Source: Streptacidiphilus albus JL83
GTDB lineage: Bacteria; Actinomycetota; Actinomycetes; Streptomycetales; Streptomycetaceae
Length of the DNA stretch: 64,000 nucleotides
Reading direction: 5' to 3'
Assembly (NCBI RefSeq): GCF_000744705.1
Contig: NZ_JQML01000001.1
Span: forward strand, 1,674,001-1,738,000
The notes beneath the pieces were generated by a model. That model was not told the origin of the DNA. It worked only from the letters and a program-made list of their open reading frames with translations, and did no database searches. Shown here in pieces: positions 7,822 through 18,446 of the stretch; position 1 is the stretch's first letter; each line of letters opens with the position of its first letter. A program made the translations under genes and the position numbers.

Positions 7822-7895
7822 CGGGACCAGGTGGCGGGCATCGAGCACTCGTAACGTGCGTCACCAACAGCCACCACCAATGATATGACGATCCG

Positions 7896-8536
7896 TCACT
7901 TCACTTGCTGCACCACTGCGGTCAGCAGGTGGGCGGCGCCGGCCAGCCAGCGGCCGGTGAAGCCGTCCGGGCCGGCGGCGGCCGGGTCGGCCAGGACGCG
8001 GGCGGTGAACGTGCCGTCGGGGCGGAGCTCGATCTCCGCCTCCTCGAAGCCGAGCAGCCGCCCGCCGGTCGGATACCAGGCCTTGTAGACGGACTCCTTG
8101 GCGGAGAAGAGCAGCCGGTCCCAGGCGACCAGCGGATGCGCCGCCTGCAGTTCGGCGATCCGGCGGCGTTCGGACGGGAGCGCTATCGCCTCCTCGACGC
8201 CTGCGGGCAGCGGCAGATGGGGTTCGGCGTCGATGCCGACGGCGCGGACTTCCGCCGCGTCGGCGAGCGCCGCGGCCCGGTAGCCGAGGCAGTGGGTCAT
8301 GCTGCCGACCAGGCCCGGGGGCCAGCCCGGGGCGCCGCCCGGGCCGGGCACCAGCGGCACCGGGGCCCGGCCGATCCTGGCCAGCGATCGGCGGGCGCAG
8401 ACCCGGACCGAGGTGAACTCCCGGCGCCGGCCGTCCTCCGCGTTGGCGATGGCCTCCTCCTCCTCGGGGAAGAGGACCGCGACGGAGTCGCCGAAGAGCT
8501 CGGCCGAGACCACGGCGTCGGGCAGCAGCTTCTCGA

Positions 8537-8540
<4 letters not shown>
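7896..8540 (-). CDS. Sfp/EntD-type 4'-phosphopantetheinyl transferase
   Basis: A 214-residue PPTase that transfers phosphopantetheine from CoA to the Ser of carrier proteins. Visible motifs are RRSLARIG and GSMTHCLGYRAAAL (CoA and substrate contacts), AVGIDAEPHLPLP (the Mg-binding Asp/Glu of the EntD-like class) and LLFSAKESVYKAWYP (the W/FxxKE(A/S)xxK signature). Its ATG overlaps the phosphoesterase stop by four bases (ATGA), so it is the last gene of the ABC-transporter operon. It is the only intact PPTase in the window and a natural activator of the seven... carrier-protein set of the nearby PKS (six ACP domains). A decayed relative lies at 3783-3855. Confidence 0.92.
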
Positions 8541-9471
<931 letters not shown>

Positions 9472-9475
<4 letters not shown>

Positions 9476-11313
9476 GCGAGGACCGCCGCCAGCAGCTCAC
9501 GGGTGTAGTCCTCGGTCGGTCGCGAGAAGACCGCCTCCACCTCGCCGGACTCGACCACCCTGCCGCCCTGCATCACCACGACCCGGTCGCTGAGGTGGCG
9601 CACCACCCCGAGGTCGTGGGAGATGAACAGCAGCGCCACCCCGAGGTCGCGCTGGAGGTCGGCCAACAGGTCGAGGATCTGCGCCTGGACCGAGACGTCC
9701 AGCGCGGAGACCGGTTCGTCGCAGACGATCACCTCGGGGCCGGGCGCGAGGGCGCGGGCGATGGCGACCCGCTGGCGCTGGCCGCCGGACAGCTCCAGCG
9801 GCCTGCGGCCCAGCAGTCCGGCCGACAGGCCGACCCGGTCCAGCAGTTCGGCGACCCGGGCCCGGCGCTCGCGGCCCCGGGCCACGCCGGTCCGGGCGAC
9901 GGCCTCGCCGACGACCCGCTCCACGGTGAAGCGCGGGTCGAAGGAGCCGAGCGGGTCCTGCTGGACCGCCTGGATCCGCAGTCGGGAGGGTCGGCGGCGA
10001 CGCTCCGGGATCCCGCTCCAGGGCTGACCGGCGAAGCGGACGCCGCCCTCGTCGGGTTCCAGCAGGCCGAGCACGATCCGCGCGGCGGTGGTCTTGCCCG
10101 ACCCGGACTCGCCGACCAGCCCCAGGGTCTCGCCCGCGTGCAGCCGGAAGGAGACCTCCCGCACGGCGTCGTAGGACGAGCCGTCAGGGGAGCGGTAGCG
10201 CTTGGTGATCCGGTCCGCCTCCAGCACCACGTCGGCCTCGGCGGCGGCGACGACCGTGGCGGCGACGGCGACCGTGGCGGCGACGGTGACGGCCTCGGCG
10301 GTGGCGGTGACGGCGGCGGTGCGGACGATCGGCTCGGCCACGGCCACCGCCTCGCCCGCCTCGCCCGCCTCGCTCCGCGCCGGGAGCGGGTGCCAGCAGA
10401 GCGTGCCGGTGGAGTCGGGCGCGGGCAGCGCGCTGCGGCAGCGGTCGTCGGCCGCCGCGCAGCGCGCGGCGTAGGGGCAGCCGTCCGCCTCCGCCGCCGG
10501 GAAGCCGCCGGCCGGGGCGGACAGCCGGGTGCCCCGGCTGCGGGTGGTCGGGACGGCGTCGAGGAGGGCCCGGGTGTAGGGGTGGCGGGGCTGCTCCAGC
10601 ACCTGGCGGGTCGGCCCGGTCTCGACGATCCGGCCGCCGTACATCACCGCGACCCGGTCGGCGAGCCGGCCGACCACGGACAGGTCATGGCTGATCAGCA
10701 GCAGTGCGGTGCCCTGCTTGCGGAGCGAGTCGAGCAGTTCCAGCACCTGCGCCTGGACGGTCACGTCCAGCGCGGTGGTGGGCTCGTCGGCGATCAGCAG
10801 CTGCGGCTCGCCGGCGATGGCGGAGGCGATCAGCGCGCGCTGCCGCAGCCCGCCGGACAGCTGGTGCGGGTACTGCTCGGCGCGGCGGGCCGGGTCGGGG
10901 ATGCCGACGCCGTCCAGCAGTTCCAGCACCCGGGGGCGGATCCCGGGGCGCGGCACCAGCCGGTGCACCCGGAGCGGTTCGGCGACCTCGGCGCCGACGG
11001 TGCGCAGCGGGTCGAGCGAGACCAGGGCGTCCTGGAGGACCAGGCCGATGCGTCGGCCGCGCAGTCCGCGCCACTGCTTCTCGGTCTGCGCGGCCAGGTC
11101 GTGGCCGTCGAAGTCGAGGGTGCGGGCGCTGGTGGTGGACTCCCCGCCGACCAGGCCGACCAGGGTGCGGGCGGTGACGGTCTTGCCGGAGCCCGACTCC
11201 CCCACCACGGCCAGGCACTCGCCGGCGTCCAGGGTGAAGGAGACCTCACGGACGGCGCGGACCGGGCCGAAGGAGACGTTCAGCCCGTCCACGGTGAGCA
11301 GGGGCGGCGTCAT
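9472..11313 (-). CDS. Dipeptide/oligopeptide-type ABC transporter, fused double ATPase
   Basis: A 613-residue protein with two full nucleotide-binding domains (DppD- and DppF-like) in one chain. NBD1 (about residues 1-300) has [22 protein letters not shown] and [14 protein letters not shown], then the oligopeptide-type C-terminal extension with a Cys cluster ([14 protein letters not shown]). An Ala/Val/Thr-rich linker of about 50 residues follows. NBD2 has [25 protein letters not shown] and [15 protein letters not shown] chose the ATG at 11313 ([12 protein letters not shown]) because it overlaps the permease stop as ATGA. It energises the two permeases encoded upstream. Confidence 0.93.
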
Positions 11314-12203
11314 CGGGCGGTCCTCCGGGTGAAGCCGGCCTGCGCGCGGCGGCCGACGGTGTTGACGACGAGGGCGGTGAGGGTGATCGCCGCCCCCGGA
11401 AAGATCCCCAGCCACCAGGCGGTCTGCAGGAAGTCCCGGCCCTCGGAGAGCATCGCGCCCCACTCGGGCGAGGGCGGCTGGGGTCCCAGGCCGAGGAAGC
11501 TCAGCCCGGAGGCGGCGATCAGCGCGGAGCCGAAGCCGACGGTGGCCAGGACCAGCATCGGCCCCAGGGCGTTGGGCACGATATGACGGACAATCAGCAG
11601 CGGTCGGCGGAGCCCGAGCCCGACGGCCGCCTCGACATAGCCGGAACGCCGGATCACCAGCGCCTCGGCCCGGACGATCCGGGCGTAGCCGGGGACGAAG
11701 GCGATCGCGATGGCGATCATCACATTGACCGAGCCGCTGCCGAGGATGGTCACCGCGAGCAGGGCGAGCAGGATCGGCGGCAGCGACAGCAGGATGTCGG
11801 CGACCCGCATCAGCACCTGGTCGGCGACGCGCCCCCCGAGCGCGGCGGCCAGGCCGAGCAGCGCGCCCCCGGCGGCGGCCAGCACCGTCGAGCCGCTGCC
11901 GAGCAGCAGCGAGGCCCGGGTGCCGTAGACGACGCGGGTGAAGATGTCGCGGCCGAGCTGGTCGGTGCCGAACCAGTGCGCGCCGCTCGGCGGGGTCAGT
12001 GCGTGGATCGGGTCGGTGTCGATCGGCGAGGCGCTGGTGAACAGGCCGGGCTCGAAGGCCACCAGCACGATCAGCAGCAGCACGGCCGAGGCGAGGTACA
12101 GGGTGGCCCGCCCGGTACGGCGGCGGCGGACGCGGGTCGGCCGGGCGGGCGCGGCCGGCGGCGCCGCTGCCGCCGCCGGGGGCGCGGTGTCGAGCTCGGT
12201 CAT
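11310..12203 (-). CDS. ABC transporter permease, DppC/OppC type
   Basis: A 297-residue inner-membrane permease. A Pro/Ala-rich cytoplasmic N-terminus precedes the first helix ([17 protein letters not shown]). [21 protein letters not shown] is the typical DppC segment, and the EAA-type coupling loop is near [21 protein letters not shown]. About six transmembrane segments. It forms the channel with the DppB-like partner encoded 7 bp upstream. Confidence 0.92.
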   Translation of the reverse strand: MTELDTAPPAAAAAPPAAPARPTRVRRRRTGRATLYLASAVLLLIVLVAFEPGLFTSASPIDTDPIHALTPPSGAHWFGTDQLGRDIFTRVVYGTRASLLLGSGSTVLAAAGGALLGLAAALGGRVADQVLMRVADILLSLPPILLALLAVTILGSGSVNVMIAIAIAFVPGYARIVRAEALVIRRSGYVEAAVGLGLRRPLLIVRHIVPNALGPMLVLATVGFGSALIAASGLSFLGLGPQPPSPEWGAMLSEGRDFLQTAWWLGIFPGAAITLTALVVNTVGRRAQAGFTRRTAR

Positions 12204-12210
12204 GGCGTGA

Positions 12211-13149
12211 TCACCCTGTCCTCAGGCGCGGGTCGATGACGAGGTAGAGCAGGTCGACCAGGGTCGAGAGCAGGACGAAGACCAGGGCCGAGAGCAGGAC
12301 CAGGCCGATGACCAGCGGCATGTCCTTGTTGGTGGTGGCCTGGAGGACCAGCGCGCCGATGCCGGGCCGACCGAAGACGGTCTCCACCAGCACCGCACCG
12401 CCGAGCAGCGAGCCGGTCAGCCATCCGGTGAGGGTCACCAGCGGGACCGCCGCGTGCCGCAGCGCGTGCCGCAGCCGGACGGCGGTGACGCTCAGCCCGC
12501 GGGCACGGGCGGTCACCACGAACGGCTGGTCGAGCGCCGCCTCCAGCCCCTCCCGCAGCACCTGGGCCAGCACCCCGGTCAGCGGGAGGGCCAGGGTGAC
12601 GGCCGGGAGCACCAGGGCGGCGAAGCCCTGGTCGCCGACGACCGGGAAGACGTGCAGCTGGAAGGAGAAGGCGGTGAGCAGCAGGATGCCGATCCAGTAC
12701 GAGGGGCTGGACACGGTCAGCAGCTCGATCAGCGAGGCCGCCGCCCGCAGCGCCGGCCGGCGGCCGGCGGTGGCCACGGCCACCGCCACCGCCAGCACCA
12801 GGGCCAGCACCAGGGCCGCGAGTCCGAGTTGGACGGTCGGGCCGAGCTGCTCGCCGATCAGCGCCGATACCGGCCGCTGGAGCTGGTAGGACTCGCCCAG
12901 GTCGCCCCGGGCGAGGTTCCCCAGATAGTGCAGGTACTGCAGGGCGACCGGCTGGTTCAGTCCGAACTGCGCCCGGATCTGCGCGCGGACGGCCGGACTG
13001 GCGGCGTTGCCGGGCCCCAGCATCACCGTGACCGGGTCGCCGGGTATCAGCTGGAGCGCGACGAAGGCGACGGTGGCGGCCCCGAGCAGCACGGCGACCG
13101 CGCCGGCCAGCCGCTTGGCGACCCCTCTGACCACGGTGGCGGCGGTCAC
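12211..13149 (-). CDS. ABC transporter permease, DppB/OppB type
   Basis: A 312-residue permease starting with GTG one base after the binding-protein stop. It has the N-terminal helix followed by LIPGDPVTVMLGPG and LGLNQP-like QFGLNQPVALQYLHYLG, the family's periplasmic signature. The EAA loop is ARGLSVTAVRLRHALRHA, and DLLYLVIDPRLRTG is at the C-terminus. About six transmembrane helices. It pairs with the DppC-like permease. Confidence 0.92.
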   Translation of the reverse strand: MTAATVVRGVAKRLAGAVAVLLGAATVAFVALQLIPGDPVTVMLGPGNAASPAVRAQIRAQFGLNQPVALQYLHYLGNLARGDLGESYQLQRPVSALIGEQLGPTVQLGLAALVLALVLAVAVAVATAGRRPALRAAASLIELLTVSSPSYWIGILLLTAFSFQLHVFPVVGDQGFAALVLPAVTLALPLTGVLAQVLREGLEAALDQPFVVTARARGLSVTAVRLRHALRHAAVPLVTLTGWLTGSLLGGAVLVETVFGRPGIGALVLQATTNKDMPLVIGLVLLSALVFVLLSTLVDLLYLVIDPRLRTG

Positions 13150-13150
13150 G

Positions 13151-14824
<1,674 letters not shown>

Positions 14825-14878
14825 GCTGGAACTCCGTGGGTCTCGGGGTGGTTTGGTCGGCGCGTTCGTCGAACGAAG

Positions 14879-14900
14879 CCGGGACCCTCACGGGTCCCGG
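14879..14900 (-). other. Hairpin in the leader of the transporter operon
   Basis: A 9-bp perfect stem CCGGGACCC / GGGTCCCGG with a 4-nt loop lies 55 bp upstream of the binding-protein start. A second short palindrome (CGTTCG-T-CGAACG) lies nearer the gene. These may be protein-binding sites or a structured 5' leader. Confidence 0.45.
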
Positions 14901-14939
14901 GGATGCCTCGAACCTAACGAGGGCTCCCTGCGCCGCCGT

Positions 14940-14968
14940 ACCCCTAGACCACCCCTAGCGGACCCTTA
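14940..14968 (-). promoter_or_regulatory. Three 11-bp-spaced ACCC(C/T)TA repeats upstream of transporter/PPTase operon
   Basis: Written on the plus strand: ACCCCTA (14940), ACCCCTA (14951) and ACCCTTA (14962), each 11 bp apart with 4-bp gaps (GACC, GCGG). The same arrangement and orientation relative to the gene occurs upstream of the first PKS gene (47253-47281). Heptamers repeated at one helical turn are the usual form of activator sites in actinomycete antibiotic clusters. A TAGGTT -10-like hexamer on the minus strand follows 23 bp after the last repeat. Identity of the binding protein is inferred, not shown. Confidence 0.65.
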
Positions 14969-14999
14969 CCCCGACCGCCGGGCTGCCTCGCGGGACGGC

Positions 15000-15740
15000 T
15001 CAGCAGGAGAGATTGCCGCCGCCGACGTCGGTGCCCAGGTCGGCGACGAACCTCTTGTAGAGGTTGATCCGGTCGTTGCGCTCATCCGGGTTCTTGCCGT
15101 TGCACTCCAGGTCCCCGTTGATGCTGCGGATCGTCTCACCGAAGCCCCTGCCGTTGACCATGGCGTTGTGCGGGGTCGTCGACCCGGCGCCGGTCTGGCT
15201 GTTCCAGAACCACAGGCCGGTCTTCCAGGAGACGGTGGCGTCCCGTTCCACCTGGTACGGGTTGTCCAGCAGGTCGATGTGCAGGGCGTCACCGGCCGCC
15301 TTGTAGTTGTAGTTCCAGCTGAGCTGCAGCGGACCGCGGCCGTAGTAGGCGCTCGGGCCGGCCGGACAGTGGTACGGCCGGCCCTGGTCGCAGTAGTGGC
15401 TGTAGTTGGCCTTGTTCTGCTCCACGACGTACCGCAGTCCGCCGGTCTCGTGGCTCACATTGGCCAGGAAGGCCGCGGCCTCGCGCTTGCGCACCGCGTC
15501 GCTTCCGGTGGTGGTGAAGCCGGGGTAGGCGCTCAGCGCGCCTACCAGGCCCTGGTAGGTGTAGAAGGGGTTCCGACCCGGGAACATCCGGTTGAACTGC
15601 GCCTCGCTGACCACGAAGGACCCGTTGGCGGCGGCGGGTGTCGCCGGAGCGGCGACCGCCAGGCCGCTCGCCACCACCGCGGCGCTCAGCACGGCCAGAA
15701 AGCGGGACCGGAATCGGGACACGACACGGGATACGGACAT
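15000..15740 (-). CDS. Secreted family 19 chitinase (catalytic domain only)
   Basis: A 246-residue protein. The signal peptide (FLAVLSAAVVASGLAVAAPA, about residues 12-32) ends with an Ala-rich cleavage site. The GH19 catalytic domain follows: FVVSEAQFNRMFP at its start, NVSHETGGLRYVVEQNK with both catalytic Glu residues nine apart, and YYGRGPLQLSWNYNY, the glycan-contact loop. It hydrolyses chitin by inversion, outside the cell. There is no chitin-binding domain, unlike many streptomycete GH19 enzymes. The ATG at 15740 follows AAGGAGC; an upstream in-frame ATG at 15869 lacks one. Confidence 0.93.
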   Translation of the reverse strand: MSVSRVVSRFRSRFLAVLSAAVVASGLAVAAPATPAAANGSFVVSEAQFNRMFPGRNPFYTYQGLVGALSAYPGFTTTGSDAVRKREAAAFLANVSHETGGLRYVVEQNKANYSHYCDQGRPYHCPAGPSAYYGRGPLQLSWNYNYKAAGDALHIDLLDNPYQVERDATVSWKTGLWFWNSQTGAGSTTPHNAMVNGRGFGETIRSINGDLECNGKNPDERNDRINLYKRFVADLGTDVGGGNLSC

Positions 15741-15801
15741 CTGCGCTCCTTCGGCGGCGGGGACCTGCCCGCCCTGCTCACTCGGGTCAGCTGAATGGCA
15801 A

Positions 15802-15830
15802 ACCAGTTGCTTCGAAGACGAAGCACTGGT
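15802..15830. promoter_or_regulatory. Extended inverted repeat upstream of chitinase
   Basis: ACCAGT-TGCTTCG, four bases, then CGAAGCACTGGT: twelve paired bases with one bulged T, centred 77 bp upstream of the chitinase start. It could be an operator or a structure in the mRNA leader. It does not match the DasR consensus in order of half-sites. Confidence 0.4.
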
Positions 15831-15995
15831 GCCAGCATCGCGCAAGTTCGAGCACAGATGCTCCGACATGGCGGCAAATCACTCGCAGGAGGCCGTTTCG
15901 ACCGTGGGTTGACGGACCGGCACCCGGAATTCGACCGCACACCCCCGCGGATTAAGACAGTTGAATGACAGTCGAACGTTTCACCAATATCTCGA

Positions 15996-16030
15996 CCGGG
16001 GAGCCCGGGCGCAGCGCCCGAACTCCCCGG
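15996..16030 (-). terminator. Hairpin downstream of the small secreted-protein gene
   Basis: A two-part stem: CCGGGGAG / CTCCCCGG outside and CGGGCG / CGCCCG inside, separated by 2-nt internal bulges, with a 3-nt loop. It lies 60 bp after the stop at 16090, before the chitinase leader. Confidence 0.55.
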
Positions 16031-16089
16031 CATCGACGAAACCCGACCCGCCGCCCGGAGCCCCCCGACTCCCGGCGCGAAGTCACCTG

Positions 16090-16482
16090 CTAGCCGAGCT
16101 TGACCAGGTGGGCGCTGTTGGTCTTGCCCTCGGCGGCACCGCTCCACCCGGCACCGGCCTTGAAGTGGACCTGGCCGACGAGGAACTTGGCGTGGTGGCC
16201 CGTGTTGTAGAGACCCCAGACGTCCCCGTAGGTGGTGGTGCTGAGGACCGGGAGCGACTGGCAGTGGCCGGGGGTGATCAGCACCGTCGCGAACCCGCCC
16301 TGCTGCGGGATGGACGCGAACGCGGTGTAGTTGCCCTTCGCGCAGAGCTTGAAGACGTGGGGCGTGGCCGCGGAAGCCATTCCGGAGGTCGCCAGCACGG
16401 CCGTTCCGGCCAGCAACGTGGCCGTCCCGGTGGCCAGCGCGGCACGCTTCAGCTTCGACATGACGCTCATGTGCACACTCAT
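16090..16482 (-). CDS. Small secreted protein, unknown function
   Basis: About 130 residues. The signal peptide KRAALATGTATLLAGTAVLA, with cleavage after ASA, is clear. The mature protein of about 95 residues has two Cys (KLCAKGNYTAF and TPGHCQSLPV, a likely disulfide) and ends KTNSAHLVKLG. I recognise no family. Starts at 16482, 16470 and 16461 are all possible. The leader carries a GCGCCTC/GAGGCGC hairpin (16499-16516). Its position next to a chitinase gene does not define a role. Confidence 0.65.
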   Translation of the reverse strand: MSVHMSVMSKLKRAALATGTATLLAGTAVLATSGMASAATPHVFKLCAKGNYTAFASIPQQGGFATVLITPGHCQSLPVLSTTTYGDVWGLYNTGHHAKFLVGQVHFKAGAGWSGAAEGKTNSAHLVKLG

Positions 16483-16685
16483 TTCTCTGGATCTGCACGC
16501 GCCTCCTGCGAGGCGCAGTGATCTAGGGCTGCACGTGACAGTTCCGGAGCGGCCCACGAGTTGTGGAGCCTTTCCGGAGCGCACACTGAGAATCACGTAG
16601 GCGCGTCGGCGCACGGTTCAACGGCCGGCCGAAAGAATTGCCCGGTCTTTTCAAAACCGATCGGATCCGGGCTCGACCCCCGGGG

Positions 16686-17093
16686 CTACTCGGCGGCCGG
16701 GGCCGGGTAGCGGGGGACGGAGCGGCGCAGCGCGATGCGCCAGCCCTCAGGGGTGCGGCGGAGGACGTCGAGGTAGTCGCCGTTGTGGATGCTGCCGTCG
16801 GCGAGCAGCGCCAGGTAGCGGCTGCGGCCCCGGACCGTGCCGTCCGCGTCGACGGTCAGCACGGTGTCCAGGGTGTGGTGGTCCGGGGACTGCGGGCCGA
16901 GGAGCTTGTTGAAGTCCTTGATCGCGTCCAGGCCGTGGAAGAACCTGCTCTCGCTGCGGACCAGTTCGATGGTGCCGTCCTCGGTGAAGACCTGGTCCAG
17001 CTGCTCCCGTTCGCCGTTGTCGAAGACGTGCGCGAAGCGGGCCAGCAGCTGCCGGATCTCTTCGATGTCATGGGTCGTCAGTTCGGTTGCCAT
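16686..17093 (-). CDS. SnoaL-like/NTF2-fold protein, last gene of PKS gene set
   Basis: 135 residues, ATG after CCAGGAGAG. The pattern IEEIRQLLARFAHVFDNGE...LDQVFTEDGTIEL...GLDAIKDF...GSIHNGDYLDVLRRTPEGWRIA is the cone-shaped NTF2/SnoaL_4 fold. Members with this fold in polyketide pathways act as cyclases, dehydratases, pyran-forming enzymes or ketosteroid-isomerase-like double-bond isomerases. It lies downstream of a second NTF2-fold gene and the SDR, in line with the PKS genes, so it probably acts on the polyketide. A hairpin at 17126-17153 separates it from the gene before it. Confidence 0.8.
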   Translation of the reverse strand: MATELTTHDIEEIRQLLARFAHVFDNGEREQLDQVFTEDGTIELVRSESRFFHGLDAIKDFNKLLGPQSPDHHTLDTVLTVDADGTVRGRSRYLALLADGSIHNGDYLDVLRRTPEGWRIALRRSVPRYPAPAAE

Positions 17094-17125
17094 CGGCTCT
17101 CCTGGTCTCGCCGGGGTCGGCGGAA

Positions 17126-17153
17126 CGCCCGGCCGGAGGACTCCGGCCGGGCG
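17126..17153 (-). terminator. Perfect 13-bp hairpin between the two NTF2-fold genes
   Basis: CGCCCGGCCGGAG, 2-nt loop, CTCCGGCCGGGCG, 17 bp after the stop of the upstream gene. It may end part of the transcription of the PKS operon or protect its 3' end, lowering expression of the last gene. Confidence 0.55.
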
Positions 17154-17169
17154 GCGGGCGGGGTGGGGA

Positions 17170-17598
17170 TCAGGCGGACTCGCCGGTCAGCTGCTGGATG
17201 ATGCCCAGCCGGTCGGGGAGCACGTTGTAGCGGACGACCTTGCCGTCACGGATGGTCAGCGTGCTGATGCTGCGGCCGCGGAAGTGCCGGCCGGTGCCCT
17301 CCAGGCCGAAGACGAAGCCCTCGTGGATGCCGTCGATGGTCCAGAAGGCGATCACCCGGTCCCCCTCGGCGACGACGTCGTCCAGGGTCACGGTCAGCTC
17401 CTTGACGCTCTTCCACAGCCACTCCAGGTGGTCCTGGAAGTCCGAGCGGGTGCCGGTGCCGCCGATGCCCACCCGGGCCTCGTCGGCGGCGTCGGCGGCC
17501 ACCAACTCCTCCAGCAGCTCCAGTCGCTGACCGTTGACCAGCTCCTCGAAGTACCGGCGGGCCAGGGCCTTGTTGCTCTCGATCGTGTCGTTGCTCAT
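17170..17598 (-). CDS. SnoaL-like/NTF2-fold ester-cyclase family protein
   Basis: 142 residues, start MSNDTIESNKALARRYFEEL after GGAG. SnoaL polyketide-cyclase-type pattern: LVNGQRLELLEELVAADA, GTGTRSDFQDHLEWLWKSVK, LTVTLDDVVAEGDRVIAFWTIDGIHEG and GRHFRGRSISTLTIRDGKV. SnoaL itself cyclises aromatic polyketides by aldol chemistry; a type I product would need a different reaction such as oxa-cyclisation, dehydration or alkene isomerisation. It lies 59 bp after the SDR gene and belongs to the PKS transcription unit. It is not closely similar to the other NTF2-fold protein (16686-17093), so the two are probably not redundant. Confidence 0.82.
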   Translation of the reverse strand: MSNDTIESNKALARRYFEELVNGQRLELLEELVAADAADEARVGIGGTGTRSDFQDHLEWLWKSVKELTVTLDDVVAEGDRVIAFWTIDGIHEGFVFGLEGTGRHFRGRSISTLTIRDGKVVRYNVLPDRLGIIQQLTGESA

Positions 17599-17657
17599 GA
17601 GTGGTCTCCTCGAAGTCGATTGGTCAGGACGGGTATGAGGGAACGGGACGGAAGGGG

Positions 17658-18446
17658 TCAACGGGCCGGCGGCGGGAGCAGGATGCCGCCGTTGGCGCTC
17701 AGGCCGCCGTCGACCGGGACGGTCACCCCGGTCACGTAGGAGGCCGCCGGGGAGGCGAGGAACCAGACCACCTCGGCCTGCTCCCGGGGATCGGCCCAGC
17801 GCTGGGCCGGGATCCGGCGGGTGACCTCCTCGCCCAGCTCCGGGTGCGCCAGCACCCCGCTGGTCAGCGCCGTGACGGTGCCGCCCGGCGCGATGGCGTT
17901 GATCCTGATGCGCTGCGCGGCGTAGTCGATGGCCGCGCCGCGCACCAGGTTGATCACCGCCGCCTTGGTGGCGTTGTAGCCCCAGGTCCCCGGGTCGCCC
18001 CGGAGGCCGGAGACCGAGGAGGTGGCGACGATCGCGCCGCCCCCGGAGGCCCGCAGGGCCGGCGCCGCGGCCCTGATGCCGAGCGCGACGCTGCGGACGT
18101 TCACCGCGAACAGCCGGTCGAAGCGCTCGATGGCGCCCTCGGACTCCAGCGGCCCGGATCCGCCGATGCCGGCGTTGAGCACCGCGACGTCCAGCCGGCC
18201 GAAGCGCTCCACCGCCAGCCGGACCGCCTCGGTGCTGGTCTCCGGCACCGCGACGTCACCGGCCAGGGTCAGCACGCCGTCCAGGACCGCGAGTTTCGCC
18301 AGGCCCTCGGCGTCCTGGTCGACGGCCACCACCCGGTGCCCGCGCTCCTGGAACAGTCGCACCGTCGCCTCGCCGATGCCGGAGGCGGCTCCGGTGACGA
18401 CCGTGACCGGCGAGACCTCGGTTACCGGGCTGACTGGGCTGACCAT
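17658..18446 (-). CDS. SDR-family oxidoreductase, PKS tailoring candidate
   Basis: 262 residues. NAD(P)-binding [17 protein letters not shown], then AVLNAGIGG (NAG), the catalytic Ser in VATSSVSGL and Tyr-Lys in [15 protein letters not shown], and a C-terminal VDGG: a classical SDR. The acidic residue after the second strand (AVDQDAEG) favours NAD(H) over NADP(H). Its ATG lies 25 bp inside the 3' end of the terminal PKS gene, so it is translationally coupled to the thioesterase. It could oxidise or reduce the C5 ketone or C9 hydroxyl of the predicted product. Confidence 0.87.
   Translation of the reverse strand: MVSPVSPVTEVSPVTVVTGAASGIGEATVRLFQERGHRVVAVDQDAEGLAKLAVLDGVLTLAGDVAVPETSTEAVRLAVERFGRLDVAVLNAGIGGSGPLESEGAIERFDRLFAVNVRSVALGIRAAAPALRASGGGAIVATSSVSGLRGDPGTWGYNATKAAVINLVRGAAIDYAAQRIRINAIAPGGTVTALTSGVLAHPELGEEVTRRIPAQRWADPREQAEVVWFLASPAASYVTGVTVPVDGGLSANGGILLPPPAR

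Noticed and set aside
10560-10580. Additional TAGGGGT/ACCCCTA heptamers (for example near 10575, 23342 and 47192)
   Set aside because: Single copies inside coding sequence or out of the 11-bp register, expected by chance at this GC content.
15802-15830. DasR (dre) site upstream of the chitinase
   Set aside because: ACCAGT and ACTGGT are present but in the opposite order and too far apart to match the dre consensus I know; kept only as an unnamed inverted repeat.
16620-16685. Terminator or promoter in the A/T-richer patch around 16630-16665
   Set aside because: Only a 4-bp stem (CGGT/ACCG) and no convincing -10/-35 pair on the minus strand; nothing firm can be called.
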